The notes under the pieces were generated by a model. The model was not told where the DNA came from and searched no databases. It was given only the letters and a program-made list of their open reading frames with translations. This document shows positions 11,029-22,859 of a DNA stretch of 64,000 bases, piece by piece. The stretch lies in the NCBI GenBank assembly GCA_028583605.1, contig CM053337.1, forward strand, positions 23,164,764 through 23,228,763. Direction: 5' to 3'. The position numbers and the translations under genes were made by a program. Within the stretch, counting starts at the first letter, position 1. Each line of letters starts with the position of its first letter. Source of the DNA: Dastarcus helophoroides. Its lineage: Eukaryota; Arthropoda; Insecta; Coleoptera; Bothrideridae.

Positions 11029-13025
11029 AAATCTCTTCTCTTCTCTTTTCTTCTCTCTTTTTTTCTCTTTTCTCTTCTTTTCTCTTCTCTTCTCTTCTCT
11101 TCTTTTCTCTTCTCTTCCCTTCCCTTTCCTTTCCTTCTCTTCCCTTCTCTTCTCTTCTCTTCTCTTCTCTTCTCTTCTCTTCTCTTCTCTTCTCTTCTCT
11201 TTTCTTCCTTTCTCTTCCTTTCTCTTTCCTTCTCTTCCCTTCTCTTCCTTTCTCTTCCCTTCTCTTCCCTTCTTTTCCCTTCTCTTCCCTTCCCTTCCCT
11301 TCTCTTCTCTTCTCTTCCCTTCTCTTTTCTTCTCTTCTCTACCCGTCTCTACTCATTGCTTCCCTTCTCTTCTCTTCTTCTCTCTTCTCTACTCTTCTCC
11401 CATGTCTTTTCTTCTCTTCAAATCAAACTTTGACCCTTTTTCTCAAAATTCTTTTTAGTTTGTTAAAATCAAAATTTCGACTTTTCCCTTCTCTTCTCTT
11501 TTCTGTTTTTTTCTCTTTTCTCTTCTCTTCCCTTCTCTTCCTATCTCTTCCCTTCTCTTCCCTTCCCTTCTCTTTTCTTCCCTTCTCTTTCCTTCTCTTC
11601 CCTTCTTTTCCCTTCTCTTCCCTTCTCTTCCGTTCTCTTCCTTCTCTTCCGTTCTCTTCCTTCCCTTCTCTTCTCTACCCGTCTCTTCTCTTCTCTACTC
11701 GTCTCTACTCTTTTCTTCTCTACCCGTCTCTACTCTTCTCTTCTCTACCCGTCTCTACTCATTTCTTCCCTTCTCTTCTCTTCTTCTCTCTTCTCTACTC
11801 TTCTCCCATGTCTTTTCTTCTCTTCAAATCAAACTTTGACCCTTTTTCTCAAAATTCTTTTTAGTTTGTTAAAATCAAAATTTCGACTTTTCCCTTCCCT
11901 TTTCTTCACTTCTCTTCCCTTCCCTTCTCTCCTCTTCTCTTCTCTTCTCTTCTCTTCTCTTCTCTTCCCTTCCATTCTCTTCTCTTCCGTTCTTTTTTCT
12001 CTTCTTTTCTCTTCTCTTATCTTCTCTACTCTTCCCTTCTCTTCCCTTCTCTTCCCTTCTCTTCCCTTCTCTTCTCGTCTCGTCTCTTCTCTACTCGTTT
12101 CTTTCCTTCCCTTCTCTTCTTTTCTTCTCTCTTCTCTACTCGTTTCTTCCCTTCCCTTCTCTTTTTTTCTTCTCTGTTCTCTTCTCTACTCGTTTCTTTC
12201 CTTCCCTTCTCTTCTTTTCTTCTCTCTTCTCTACTCGTTTCTTTCCTTCCCTTCCCTTCTTTTCTTCTCTCTTCTCCTCTCTACTCTTCTCTCCTTTCTT
12301 TTCTTCTCTTGAAATCAAACTTTGACCCTTTTTCTCAAAATTCTTTTTAGTTAGTTAAAATCAAAATTTCGACTTTTCCCTTCCCTTCCCTTCTCTTCCC
12401 TTCTTTTGCCTTCCCTTCCCTTCTCTTGCCTTATTTTCCCTTCTCTTCTCGTCTCGTCTCGTCTCTTCTCAACTCGTTTCTTCCCTTCCCTTCTCTTCTT
12501 TTCTTCTCTCTTCTCTTCTCTACTCTTTTCTTCCCTTCCCTTCTCTTCTTTTCTTCTCTCTTCTCTTCTCTACTCGTTTCTTTCCTTCCCTTCTCTTCTT
12601 TTCTTTTCTCTTCTCTTCTCTACTCTTCTCTCCTTTCTTTTCTTCCCTTGAAATCAAACTTTGACCCTTTTTCTCAAAATTCTTTTTAGTTAGCTAAAAT
12701 CAAAATTTCGACTTTTCCCTTCCCTTCCCTTCTCTTCCCTTCTTTTGCCTTCTCTTCCCTTCTCTTGCCTTCTTTTCCCTTCTCTTCCCTTCTCTTCCCT
12801 TTCCTTCTCTTCTCTTCCCTTCTATTCTCTTCTCTACCCGTCTCTACTCTTCTTTTCTCTACTCGTCTCTACTCTTTTCTTCTCTATCCGTGTCTACTCT
12901 TCTCTTCTCTACTCGTCTCTACTCTTTTCTTCCCTTCTCTTCTTTTCTCTCTTCTCTTCTTCTCTCTTCTCTTCTCTACTCGTCTCTTCTCTATTCTTCT
13001 ATCCTTTCTTTTCTTCTCTTCAAAT
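11029..13025. repeat. second polypyrimidine tract with a higher-order repeat of 340-490 bp
   Basis: CTTCT/CCTTC simple sequence is interrupted at 11419, 11825, 12311, 12650 and 13021 by the same roughly 80-base anchor, which starts (C/G)AAATCAAACT and ends in CAAAATTTCGACTTT. Spacings are 406, 486, 339 and 371 bp, so this is a tandem array of a compound unit (anchor plus a pyrimidine tract of variable length). Open frames inside it are compositional artefacts. Confidence 0.85.
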
Positions 13026-13039
13026 CAAACTGTGGCCCT

Positions 13040-16000
13040 TTTCTCAAAATTCTTTTTAGTTAGTTAAAATCAAAATTTCGACTTTATATAGATTTTGGCT
13101 TTTTTATCGAGATATTTGATCATAATTTTGAAAATCGACTTTTTTGATATTCTATTTATGCTTGATTTTTTTTATAAATTTCGATTTCTTTTCGAAATTT
13201 CAAGCATCTTATCGTACATCCAAGTTTATATTTGATTGTAAACTAGAAAATTCCGTACTTTTTCATATTTTTTTCCGAAATTTTGATTTCTTTCAAATTT
13301 TGTCTTCACTAATCTCGAAATTATGACTTTTTTTTTGAAATGTTGGTTACAAACTTAACATTTTTCGCCGGGGTTCATCTTAACACATTCGAAACTGTAT
13401 GGGAAACAATCCCCCCCCCCCACTTTAAACTTTGATTTGGAAGAAAAATTTTCAGAATTTTCTTCATAACTTTCCTTAGAATTCCCAATTTTATCTAAAA
13501 ATGTTCATCTTGTCTTAGAATGTCAAAATATTTATTTCAAAGTTGTGGCATTTTTTTGTAAATTTAAACTTTTTTTGAAATTTTTGACATTTTTTGTAAA
13601 TTTTTACGTTTAAGCATTTTTACTTTTGTTGAAAAATTTTCACTTTTTCTTCAAATTTTAAATTTTCGAAATTTCGGTTTTTCAATATTTTGATGTTTTC
13701 TAAAATTCAGTTTTTTTTAAAATTCAATTTTTTCGAAAATTTCAATTTTTAAAATTTCTGCCTAAATGTCTACTTTTATTCATTTTCGCAATTTTGTTCT
13801 ATTTTTAAAATTTCGATATTTTTTGAAAGTATTGACCCTTTTAAAAATTTCTGTCTTGAAAATTATTTTCAACATTTCGATTTTTTTTTTAGATAATTGC
13901 TAACTTTTTTGAAACTCGAACTTTCGCGAAATTTTGAGTTTATGAATCTCAACTTTTTTTGAAACATTTCGACTTTTTAGCCTTTTAGAAAGTTTTAATT
14001 TTTCTACTTTTGTTGACCTTTTTGAAAATTTCTGTCTTAGAAATTATTTTTAACATTTCGATTTTTTTTAGATAATTGCTAACTTTTTTGAAACTCGAAC
14101 TTTCGCGAAATTTTGAGTTTATGAATCTCAACTTTTTTTGCAACATTTCGACTTTTTAGCCTTTTAGAAAGTTTTAATTTTTCTACTTTTGTTGACCTTT
14201 TTGAAAATTTCTGCCTTGAAAATTATTTTTAACATTTCAATTTTTTTTAGATAATTGCTAACTTTTTTGAAACTTGAACTTTCGCGAAATTTTGAGTTTG
14301 TGAATCTCAACTTTTTTCTTGAAACATTTAGACTTTTTAGCCCTTTGGAAAGTTTTAATTTTTCTACTTTTGTTGACCTTTTTGAAAATTTCTGCCTTGA
14401 AAATTATTTTTAACATTTCAATTTTTTTTAGATAATTGCTAACTTTTTTGAAACTTAAACTTTCGCGAAATTTTGAGTTTGTGAATCTCAACTTTTTTCT
14501 TGAAACATTTCGACTTTTTAGCCCTTTGGAAAGTTTTAATTTTTCTAGTTTTGTTGACCTTTTTGAAAATTTCTGTCTTGAAAATTATTCTTAGCATTTC
14601 GATTATTTTTAGATAATTGCTACCTTTTTTGAAACTCGAACTTTCGCGAAATTTTGAGTTTGTGAATATCAACTTTTTTTTGAAACATTTTGACTTTTTA
14701 ACCTTTTAGCAAGTTTTAATTTTTCTAGTATTGGTATTTTTAATTTCGATTTTACATTGAGGTTTTGAATTATTAAAAATTTGGCTTTTTTTCTGGAATT
14801 CGACTTTTTTTAAGCTTCGGTATATTTCAAAAAATATTGGAATAAGTTTACATAAACTTGGCAGAATTTCCACTTTTTTGCGAAATTCCGACTTTTTCTT
14901 CAGATTTTGACGTTTTGAAAATTGTGACTTTTTTGGTAATTCGATTCTTGAAAATATCGACTTTTTTTAAAGCTTCATTATTTCAAAATTGAAACTTATC
15001 AGAATTTCGACTTTTTTTTCAAAATTGCAACTTGCTTAAAAATTGTATTTTTTTTTTAAATTTTGACTTGAAAATTTTGATATTTCTTGTATTTTTTTTT
15101 TTTTTGGCAATGTCGACTTTTTTTGGCAACTTGACTTTTTTGAAATATCGATTTACTTAAGTTTTGACCTTTTAAAATTTAAACTTATCAAAATGTTCAC
15201 TTTTTTTAAATTTCTTCTTTCTTCAAATTTTGATTTCTTCTACAAAATTTTCACTTTTCTTATAATTTTTTTTTCAAAATTTTAATTTTTTCTTGAGATT
15301 TGGATTTTTTGACAAATTCAACATTTTTGGTAATTCGATTCTTGAAAATATCAACTTTGTTTAAAGTTTCATTATTTCAAAATTTAAATTCATCAGAATT
15401 TCGAATTTTTTTTCAAAGTTGCAACTTTCTTTTGAAATTTTTGACATTTCTTGTAATTTTTTTGACAATGTCGACTTTTTTGGGAACAGGACTTTTTTGA
15501 AATATCGACCTAAGTTTTGACTTTTCAAAATTTAAACCTATCAAAATGTTAACTTTTTTCAGAATTTCGTCTTTCCCCAAATTTTGATTTATTTATTCTT
15601 CACTTTTCTTATAATTTTTTTTTAATTTTAATTTATTTTGAGATTTGGACTTTTTGACAATTTTGACTTTTTTGGGAACTCGACTTTTTTGAAATAACGA
15701 TTTTTTTTTAATTTTGTACCTTTCAAAATTTAAACTTATCGAAAGTTCGACTTTTTCAAAATTTATTTTAGAAAATTTGGACTTTTCTTGAAAAATAAAA
15801 TTTTGGACTTTGGGGTCATTCATAAATTAAGAGGGAGAAAGGAAGTCGCTAGAGTGTGACGTCCTGTGTCAGAGGAAATGTTATAAAGTCCGTGCGACTT
15901 TTCGAAGAATTCCACTTTTTTAAAACTTTCGAATATTTCGTCTTTTCTGAGAATTTTGACTTTTTGAAAATTTAGATTTTAATTTCGACATTTTTTTTAC

Positions 16001-17600
16001 TTCTATTTATTTCCACTTTTTATGAAAAGTTCGATATTTAAAAAATTAGACATTTTCTGATAATTCCGATGTTTTTGGATTTTTTGTTGTTGGAAAGTTT
16101 CAACTTTTTCCAAATTTGAACTTTTTATCGAAATTTTAATCCTTTGAGAAATTCGGCTCTTTCCGAAAAAAATACTCTCTTTCATTATATCGTTTTTTTC
16201 TTTTTAAATTTGATTTATTTAAAAATAATTTCGACCATTTTTAGAATTTTACTTTTTTCAAAATTTTCATCTAATTCAAAATTTTTACATTTTTCTTTTT
16301 TAATTTTGACTTCAAAGTTTCGATTTTTTTGAAGATTTAGGCTTTTTGAAAATTTTGAAGTTTTGTAAGATTTCGTTATATTTTTAAACCTTCCGCTGCT
16401 TGAAAATTCTTACTTTTTTGGAAAATGCAATTTTCTTGTGAGCTGCACTTTTTGAAATTGTCGAACGCTTTTCACTTGTTTTGCAAATTAAAACTTTTTG
16501 AAAATTTTGACATTTTTTAAAATTGTTAGTTTTCGAAAACGGTTATTCTTACAAACTTTGACTTTTTTAGTATATAACTAAGTTTTTTCGAAATTTTCTG
16601 TTTTTGCACATTATATTTTTTTCCAAAATTTGGAGTTTCTTCAGATATCAACTCTTTTTGAAAATTTCGATTAATTTTCAAATCGCGATTTTTTTGAAAT
16701 TTAATTTTAAAAAACTCGACATTAATGTCGAACCATTCATCTTTTTGAAAATTTCGTCTTTTTTAAATACTTTTAAAAATATCGCCTTTATTTTTGGCTT
16801 TTTAAGAATTTCGAAATTTTTTCAAAATATTCTTTTTTTTTAATTCTCAATCAAAATTTTATCTATCCAAAATTTTGACAATTTAAAATAACTTTTCAGA
16901 ATTTCGACGATTTTTAAAAATTTGCACTTTTTTAATAATTATGGTTTTTTTCTCTTTTTTGAAAGTTTGATCGAACATTTTTCAATTTCTTTTAAATCTT
17001 GAAATGTTTTCAAAATCTTATCTATTTTTAAAATCTTATTCTACTATTTTCCAAAATTGAAACTTTTTTAAAAATCACAATTTTGTTGCAAATGTCGCCA
17101 TTTCTTTAAATGTTCTAATTTTTTTAAATTTCGATTTGTTCAAGATGTTGAAATTTTTTTTCAGATTTTCGATTATTATTTAAAAATCTTAACTTTCCAT
17201 GAACATTTCTACATTATTCCAAAATATGATATTTTTCAAAATTTCGTTCATTTTCGAAATGTTTAGCTTCAGTATTTTCGACTTTTATCAAAAGTTTACC
17301 TTTTTTAAAAATTTTTTTTTTAAATATCAAAATCTTTACTCTTTTAAAAAATTTTATCTTAATTTTTAATTTTTTTTTTAATTTTGACTTTTTGAAAATT
17401 CCGTATTATTTTTTTAGCTTTTTGGAGATTTAGACTTTTAGAAAATTTCCATTTCTTGGGAATCCAACTTTTTTGAAAATATCTTTTTTTTTAAGTTACA
17501 ACATGTCAATTTAAACGTATCGATATTTTTACTTTTTTTTTCAAAAATTTGACTTCTAGAATGTTTAATTTTGAAAATGTTGACCTTTTTTTAAAATTTC
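13040..17600. repeat. block of degenerate AAATTTCGACTTTTT words, T-rich orientation
   Basis: Almost the whole stretch consists of imperfect repeats of a 15-20 base word such as GAAAATTTCGACTTTTT. No exon was found. A ten-base C run sits at about 13411. The block contains the 180-bp tandem array described separately. At about 15810-15840 a GGGGTCATTCATAAATTAAG word resembles ends of short DNA transposons, but no partner end was found. Confidence 0.8.
13800..14725. repeat. tandem repeat of about 180 bp, roughly five copies
   Basis: The word AGATAATTGC starts at 13891, 14070, 14249, 14430 and 14611, giving periods of 179, 179, 181 and 181 bp. Within each unit the same ordered words follow (TCGCGAAATTTTGAGTTT, CTACTTTTGTTGACC and TTGAAAATTAT). 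The unit has evidently been amplified from the surrounding degenerate repeat. Confidence 0.85.
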
Positions 17601-17754
17601 GACTTTTTTTCAAAATATCCACTCTTCTTTCAACGTTTATCTTATAAAGCAACATACACACATGATTCTTTTTGTGTTTGTGTATGTGTGGGAACATCTA
17701 TGGCATAATATCTTTTGAGTTATAAGAGTTTTATTCCCATTTTCTTAAAATAAA

Positions 17755-17822
17755 TATTGAAAAAATGTACGACAATTTTCGGTGTTCAGTGGACATCGAA
17801 AATTGTCGTACGTTTTTTTTTC
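17755..17822. repeat. perfect 15-bp palindrome with poly-A/poly-T shoulders
   Basis: GTACGACAATTTTCG at 17767-17781 is followed, after a 15-base loop, by its exact reverse complement at 17797-17811. The left arm is preceded by AAAAAAT and the right followed by a poly-T run, so the hairpin extends by an A/T stem. It could be a miniature fold-back transposon or a transcribed hairpin with a U-tail. No gene overlaps it. Confidence 0.7.
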
Positions 17823-19390
17823 TTTTCTAAAATTGGTTTTAGACTGCAAAGAAATAATCTAGAGGACACCCAAGTTAAAAAAGCTAACTTGATAAATTAT
17901 GAACACTTTAATTTTCATGCCTTAGTACTGTTGTGTCACCGGTTCAAAATTAAACACTGTGGATTTTTAACACTTATTTAACTGAACAACTTATTCTTAA
18001 AACTCTTAAATTGCCAATTTACGAGGGCGTTTACGTGTAAACTGACGTCTAGTAGAATATTCGATATCGCACAGTTGCATTATTTCCTTAATAACCACTT
18101 AATTCTTTGTAAACATTCAGTAGATGCGTAATCTCACAATAGTTTCTCATAAACATCTACTAAAGCTGTCTATACATTTTTAATGTTAAAATCCGTTAAA
18201 ATATTGTAGATATCTTTCTAAAGCTACAACTGCTGAGGATATCTTTTCCTAAACTCCACCACACTGTTCTTATTTTTGTCAATTAATATGGTATTTGATT
18301 CTTTCAATCGAGTTCCTTCATATCTTGCACCCATAATTTTTTTCTCAGTAACTTGGATAACTTGCAAGTCGAATTCGGCCCCTAGGGCTCCATATGATCA
18401 CTGCACATAGTTATCGTATGAAAAGTGTTTCCATACGCTTCATTGTCATTCCTTCTCTTCGTAGTCCCGTCTTTTCGAACAAAAACCTTTATTTTTTTGC
18501 TTACTTTAATTCATGTGTCCAGTATTACATTTCAGATGCAATGTGATGAAAGGCGTATTGATAAAAATAGAGTTAAATGACATGATTTCGGCAAGAAAGT
18601 GTTTCAACATCCCAAACCAAATAGACATTTCTGGCACGCACAACTAACAAAATGAAAACAGATGATTTGCGGCCGTACACATAATTTATTTAGACTGTAA
18701 CCCAATACAGCGCACTCTACGGCATCTCCATTGATTTTGGTTAACGTTCTGTAACAATATCAACCGCATTTGACGCAGGGTGAAAGTAAATATACCCCCG
18801 TTAAAACGCAAATAAACAAAGTCGAGCAAACATTACCAAAATATATACAATCGGCGGCATTTTAGAAAGAAAAAGCGAGGAAAAACGCGGACACAACATA
18901 AAATTTGGCGTCTCCGTATCCGGTATACAAATACCGGTATTATTAGGCACGTGTATGCATTGGATGTGAAAGGGAACCAGCCACCCTCTAATCCCTTGAA
19001 TAATGTGGATTCGTGAGAAGGGACAACCCCTAATTTAGCTTTATCGCCCCCTAGCTGCATCTCTCATCAAGCGCTGGCTTAGATCTGTTGCATCCTCTTT
19101 TCGAATTAAACTTGGAAAATGCTCAGATTTTAAAACCTTGAAATTCGTTTCTAGCTATTTGGTAGGAAGGTCTACTTGTTAACGTTCCCCGTAGGCCGTA
19201 AGATAATTGCGATAGAAAAGTAGTACTTCCCGACGCCCTTATATATATATTACGAGAAGTCAACATGGGAGCAGACAGGATTTCCTTCAAAGAGTGTGGA
19301 AAGGGGGGAGGCAACTATCATTCTGAAAAATTCTTGGGGAAAAAACCTTCCGACTGAGTAATGTGTATTTTCACTTAAAAACTACACGAA
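17823..19390. other. unique-looking intergenic DNA
   Basis: Less repetitive than its surroundings. Short open frames on the minus strand (18833-19060 and 19123-19314) show no recognisable motif or splice structure, and I do not call them genes. No RNA gene was recognised. Confidence 0.4.
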
Positions 19391-19874
19391 CTGGGCGGAT
19401 CGAATTTCCTGATTAAAGTCGAAATTTCGAAAAAGTAGCAAGCTTTAAGCAGAAACCTTTCGTAGAACCTCAAAAAATTTTCAAAATTTCGAAAAAGTGG
19501 GAAAATTAAAAAAAGACGAAGAAAGTCGAATTTAGTTAAGAAAGTATTTCAGAATGTTTACTTTATTTAAATGTTGTCACATTCTTGAAATTTACAAGAA
19601 ATCCTATTCTCAAAATTTCTTAAACATATTATTCTCAGATATTTGGATTTCTATTGAAATTTTGATTCCGTTTTAAAAAAATAAATGCATTTTGTGAAAA
19701 AATCGAAATCTATAGAAAAAATTCAATTTTAAATCTAAATGTCTAGAAACAGAAAATATTGAATTTTGAGATAAAAGTCAAAATTTGGAGAATGAATTTT
19801 GGACAAGTTGAAATTACCGGGAACTAAATTTAAAAAGAAATTCATAAAAAAACGATGATGAAAGGTTCGACCTT

Positions 19875-20230
19875 TCCAAAAAAAAATTTCTCTAAATTCG
19901 TCTTTCCAAATTACTACTTTATTTTAAATTCCCATTTTCCTCTTAAAATTGGACTTAATTTGGAATATTTTCTAGTAAGTTCGATCTTTTTCTCGGAATT
20001 GCAACGTATTTTTCAAAAATCGTGATTTTTTTGGAAGTTCGTTTTGTTAATTATAAAGTTCGAAAAAAATTTACGATTTTTGAAAAAATGCAATTTCGAA
20101 AAAAAGATCGAGCTTTCCAAAAAATATTCCAAATTTCCAATAGAAAGTCCAATTTTAGGAGCGAAATGGGAATTTTTTAAAAGTAAACTAGTAATTTCGA
20201 AAGACGAATTTCGAGAAAAATTTCTTTGGA
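19875..20230. repeat. imperfect inverted repeat with arms of about 165 bp
   Basis: The left arm (about 19880-20045, with words AAATTCGTCTTTCCAAATTA and GTTCGATCTTTTTCTCGGAA) is the diverged reverse complement of the right arm (about 20057-20225, with TAATTTCGAAAGACGAATTT and TTTCGAAAAAAAGATCGAGC). The arms almost abut, so a long hairpin is possible. Confidence 0.65.
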
Positions 20231-21047
20231 AAAATCCGAATTTTCCTTAAACCTAATTAAAATTAAAAAAAACTTGACTTTTCTAAAAAACGGGAAAAAT
20301 GTCCAAAATTAGAAAAAAGTCAAAATTTTCAAAGATCTAATTTTGTGAAAAGATGCAATTTTCAGAAAAATTTGAATCTTGGGAAAGAAAAATGGCAATT
20401 TCCAAAGGCATTGTTCTCAAAATTTAAAATTCAGCGAATTTACAAGAAGTGTCTTTCTCGAAATCCCTAAAAATAGTTTTCTCGACATTTTTATTACCAT
20501 TTCGATCTATAATTTAGGGAGAAAAGCGAACATTTTCAGAACCATAAAACAAGTTCGAAAAAAATTTACGATATTTGAAAAAATGCAATTTCGAAAAAAA
20601 GATCGAACTTCCCAGAAAATATTCCAAATTTCCAATAGAAATTCCAATTTTAAGAGGAAAATGGGATTTTTTTTTAGTCAACTAGTAATTTCGAAAGACG
20701 AATTTCGAGAAAAATTTCTTTGGGAAAATTCGAATTTTCCTTAAACCTAATTAAAATTAAAAAAACTTGACTTTTCTAAAAAAACGGGAAAAAATGTCCA
20801 AAATTAGAAAAAAGTCAAAATTTTCGAAGATCTAATTTTGTGACAAGATGCAATTTTCAGAAAAATTCGAATTTTGGAAAAGAAAAATCGCAATTTCCAA
20901 AAGCTTTGTTCTCAAAATTTAAAATTCAGTGAATTTACAAGAAATGTCTTTCTCGAAATTCCTAAAAATAGTTTTCTCGACGTTTTTATTAACATTTCGA
21001 TCTAATTTAGGAAGAAAAGCGAACATTTTCAGATCCATAAAACATCA
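20057..21047. repeat. two-copy direct tandem duplication of about 495 bp
   Basis: The word AGTTCGAAAAAAATTTACGA begins at 20057 and again at 20552. The following 490 bases stay collinear (matching words AGACGAATTTCGAGAAAAAT, TAAACCTAATTAAAATTAAA and TCCATAAAACA or CCATAAAACA), with scattered substitutions and small indels. The first copy is also the right arm of the preceding inverted repeat. Confidence 0.8.
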
Positions 21048-22190
21048 CATTTCAGGCTAAAAGTCGTGATTTGTTGAAAACGACAAATATCCAAAAAAAT
21101 GGCAGAATTTTGAAATAAATTAAAAATTTTTGAAACAAGAGTTCAAAAAGTAAGATTTTGAAAATAAAATTGAAACTTCAGAAAGACGAATTTTAAGGAA
21201 AATGCGAATTTTAGAAAGATTTTTAGAAAAAGGTAAAATTTTGAGAAAAATGATGAAGTTACCAGGAAAAAGTCAAGAAATATCAAATAACGGATATTGA
21301 TTTAAAAATCAAGTTTAGTTTCTAAATTAATGATCGAAATTTTCAGAAAAAGCCAAATGCTTAGAAAAATATCGGATTTTGGAAAGAAGCGAAATTTCCA
21401 GAAAACTTCGAAATGGGAAAAAATTCAAAATTTTCAAATGAAAGTCAAATTTTAAGAAAAAAAGGTCTTGAATTTTGAAAAAAATACTTGAAACTCCGAA
21501 AAAAAGATGAAAATACGAGAAAGTGCTCGAAATTTTGCGAAAAAGATCTAAATTTTGAGGAAAAGCGTTTAATCTGGTAAAAATTCGAAATTTCCTAAAA
21601 GAAGTTAGATTTTATCGAGATTTAGGAAAAATAAACAAATTTTAAAAAAATCAAAAATTTGAGAAAAAAAAAGTCGGAAGTTTCCTGGGAAAATATTTAT
21701 TTTGTCTTGCTTGCTCGAGGATGACAGGAGTCGAAAAATGTCCAATATTGTAATAATTTTGGCAAACAAGTTAGGGCTTCCAAAAATTTGGATCAAAAAA
21801 CAGTTGAAATGTACAAAACAAATTTTTGCCCTTTTATAAATTTCGAAAAAATATACTTTTTGATCAAAAGATCGATCAGATTTCGAGGAAAAGGCGTAAA
21901 TTTTAATAAAACTTCCAGAATTAAAAAAGTCGAAATTTTCACAGAGTCGAATTTCGACAAAATGGCGAAATTTCAGAAAATAAACGACAAACTTTTAAAA
22001 GAAAATTCGAAAATTTGACTAAGTCGTGTTTAATAAAACAGGTCGAATTTTATGAATAAATGCGAAATTTCAAAAGAAAAAGACAAATTTTGTAAAAAAG
22101 ATGCTAAATTTGGGAAAAAAATTTAAATTTCGAAAAAAGATTTCAAGGAATGGATGAATTTTGAAAATAAAAATTTTTGGAAAAAGCTTC

Positions 22191-22711
22191 CCAGCTGAAT
22201 ACATATAAATTTTCGATTTGTTGCATGAACCGGAGAACCCCACCCTGCCCTATTCTAGTGACGCATGTGGAAGTTAATTAAGAAAAATGGAAATTTAGTA
22301 GAGTACAACAAACTCGAAATTTTAAAAAATGGGCAGCCGACAGAACTGAAAACTTAACTCTGTTTAAAATTTTTAAAAATTCTAAAATCTACGTGAGAAT
22401 GTTAACAGAAATATAAAATTCTAAATCGGAAGTCAGCAATTTTAAGAAAAATTGTATTCAAAAAGTTTGCTTCAAAACTTCAAAGCTACTACTTTACTGC
22501 TCATTTCCACAAAGAAACTAAATAAGTCAGAATTTTTCTAGAAGTTTACATCTGGATTACTGACAAAATTTAAAATGTTTCGTATAAAATTTTAAATCGA
22601 ATGAGACAACATTTCCAAGTTTAAAATAAAGTCTAATTTTCAGAAAGTCGAAATTTCGAATGAAAAAAACTAAATTTCAGTCAAGATGTATTACATTTGG
22701 TGGAACGGACT
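22191..22711. other. AT-rich intergenic DNA
   Basis: No coding or mobile feature recognised. Confidence 0.4.
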
Positions 22712-22857
22712 GGTCCTTGGCTATCTTCAAAAATTGAAATACAGAACTTGTCCCCTCAAAGAGATACTCTGAAGATGACAGCTTGGCTGTCGAAACGCGT
22801 TAGAACAACTTTTCTTGGTTTCAGGGGACAAGTTCTGTATTTCTATTTTTAAGATGT
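22712..22857 (+). ncRNA. hammerhead-like palindromic element (degenerate ribozyme)
   Basis: The outer arms pair almost perfectly (GAAATACAGAACTTGTCCCC with its reverse complement, about 21 bp). Near the centre is CTGAAGA (22769-22775), one extra U, a perfect 6-bp stem GACAGC/GCTGTC with loop TTG (22777-22791), then GAAAC (22792-22796) and the palindromic ACGCGT. CUGANGA, stem II, GAAA and a short palindromic stem III are the ordered parts of a type I hammerhead ribozyme. The extra U before stem II and the poorly paired inner stem I suggest low or no activity. Related, more decayed copies occur at 29884, 38565 and 58420, so this is a dispersed family. Confidence 0.5.
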
Positions 22858-22859
22858 AT

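Larger units (their letters stand above)
19400..22190. repeat. block of degenerate GAAATTTCGA words, A-rich orientation
   Basis: The same degenerate word that fills 13-17.6 kb appears here mainly as its reverse complement (AAAAAGTCGAAATTTC). Inside it are an inverted repeat and a direct duplication, annotated separately. Confidence 0.75.

Noticed and set aside
11005..13067. Open frames of 80-158 codons rich in SLLFSSLPF repeats
   Set aside because: Repeat-encoded artefacts of the second polypyrimidine array.
13411..13420. Run of ten C residues as a possible telomeric or regulatory motif
   Set aside because: Isolated homopolymer in degenerate repeat; no supporting context.
18833..19314. Two minus-strand frames (75 and 63 codons) in the more unique flank
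   Set aside because: No motif, no conserved pattern, and plausible by chance at this local base composition.
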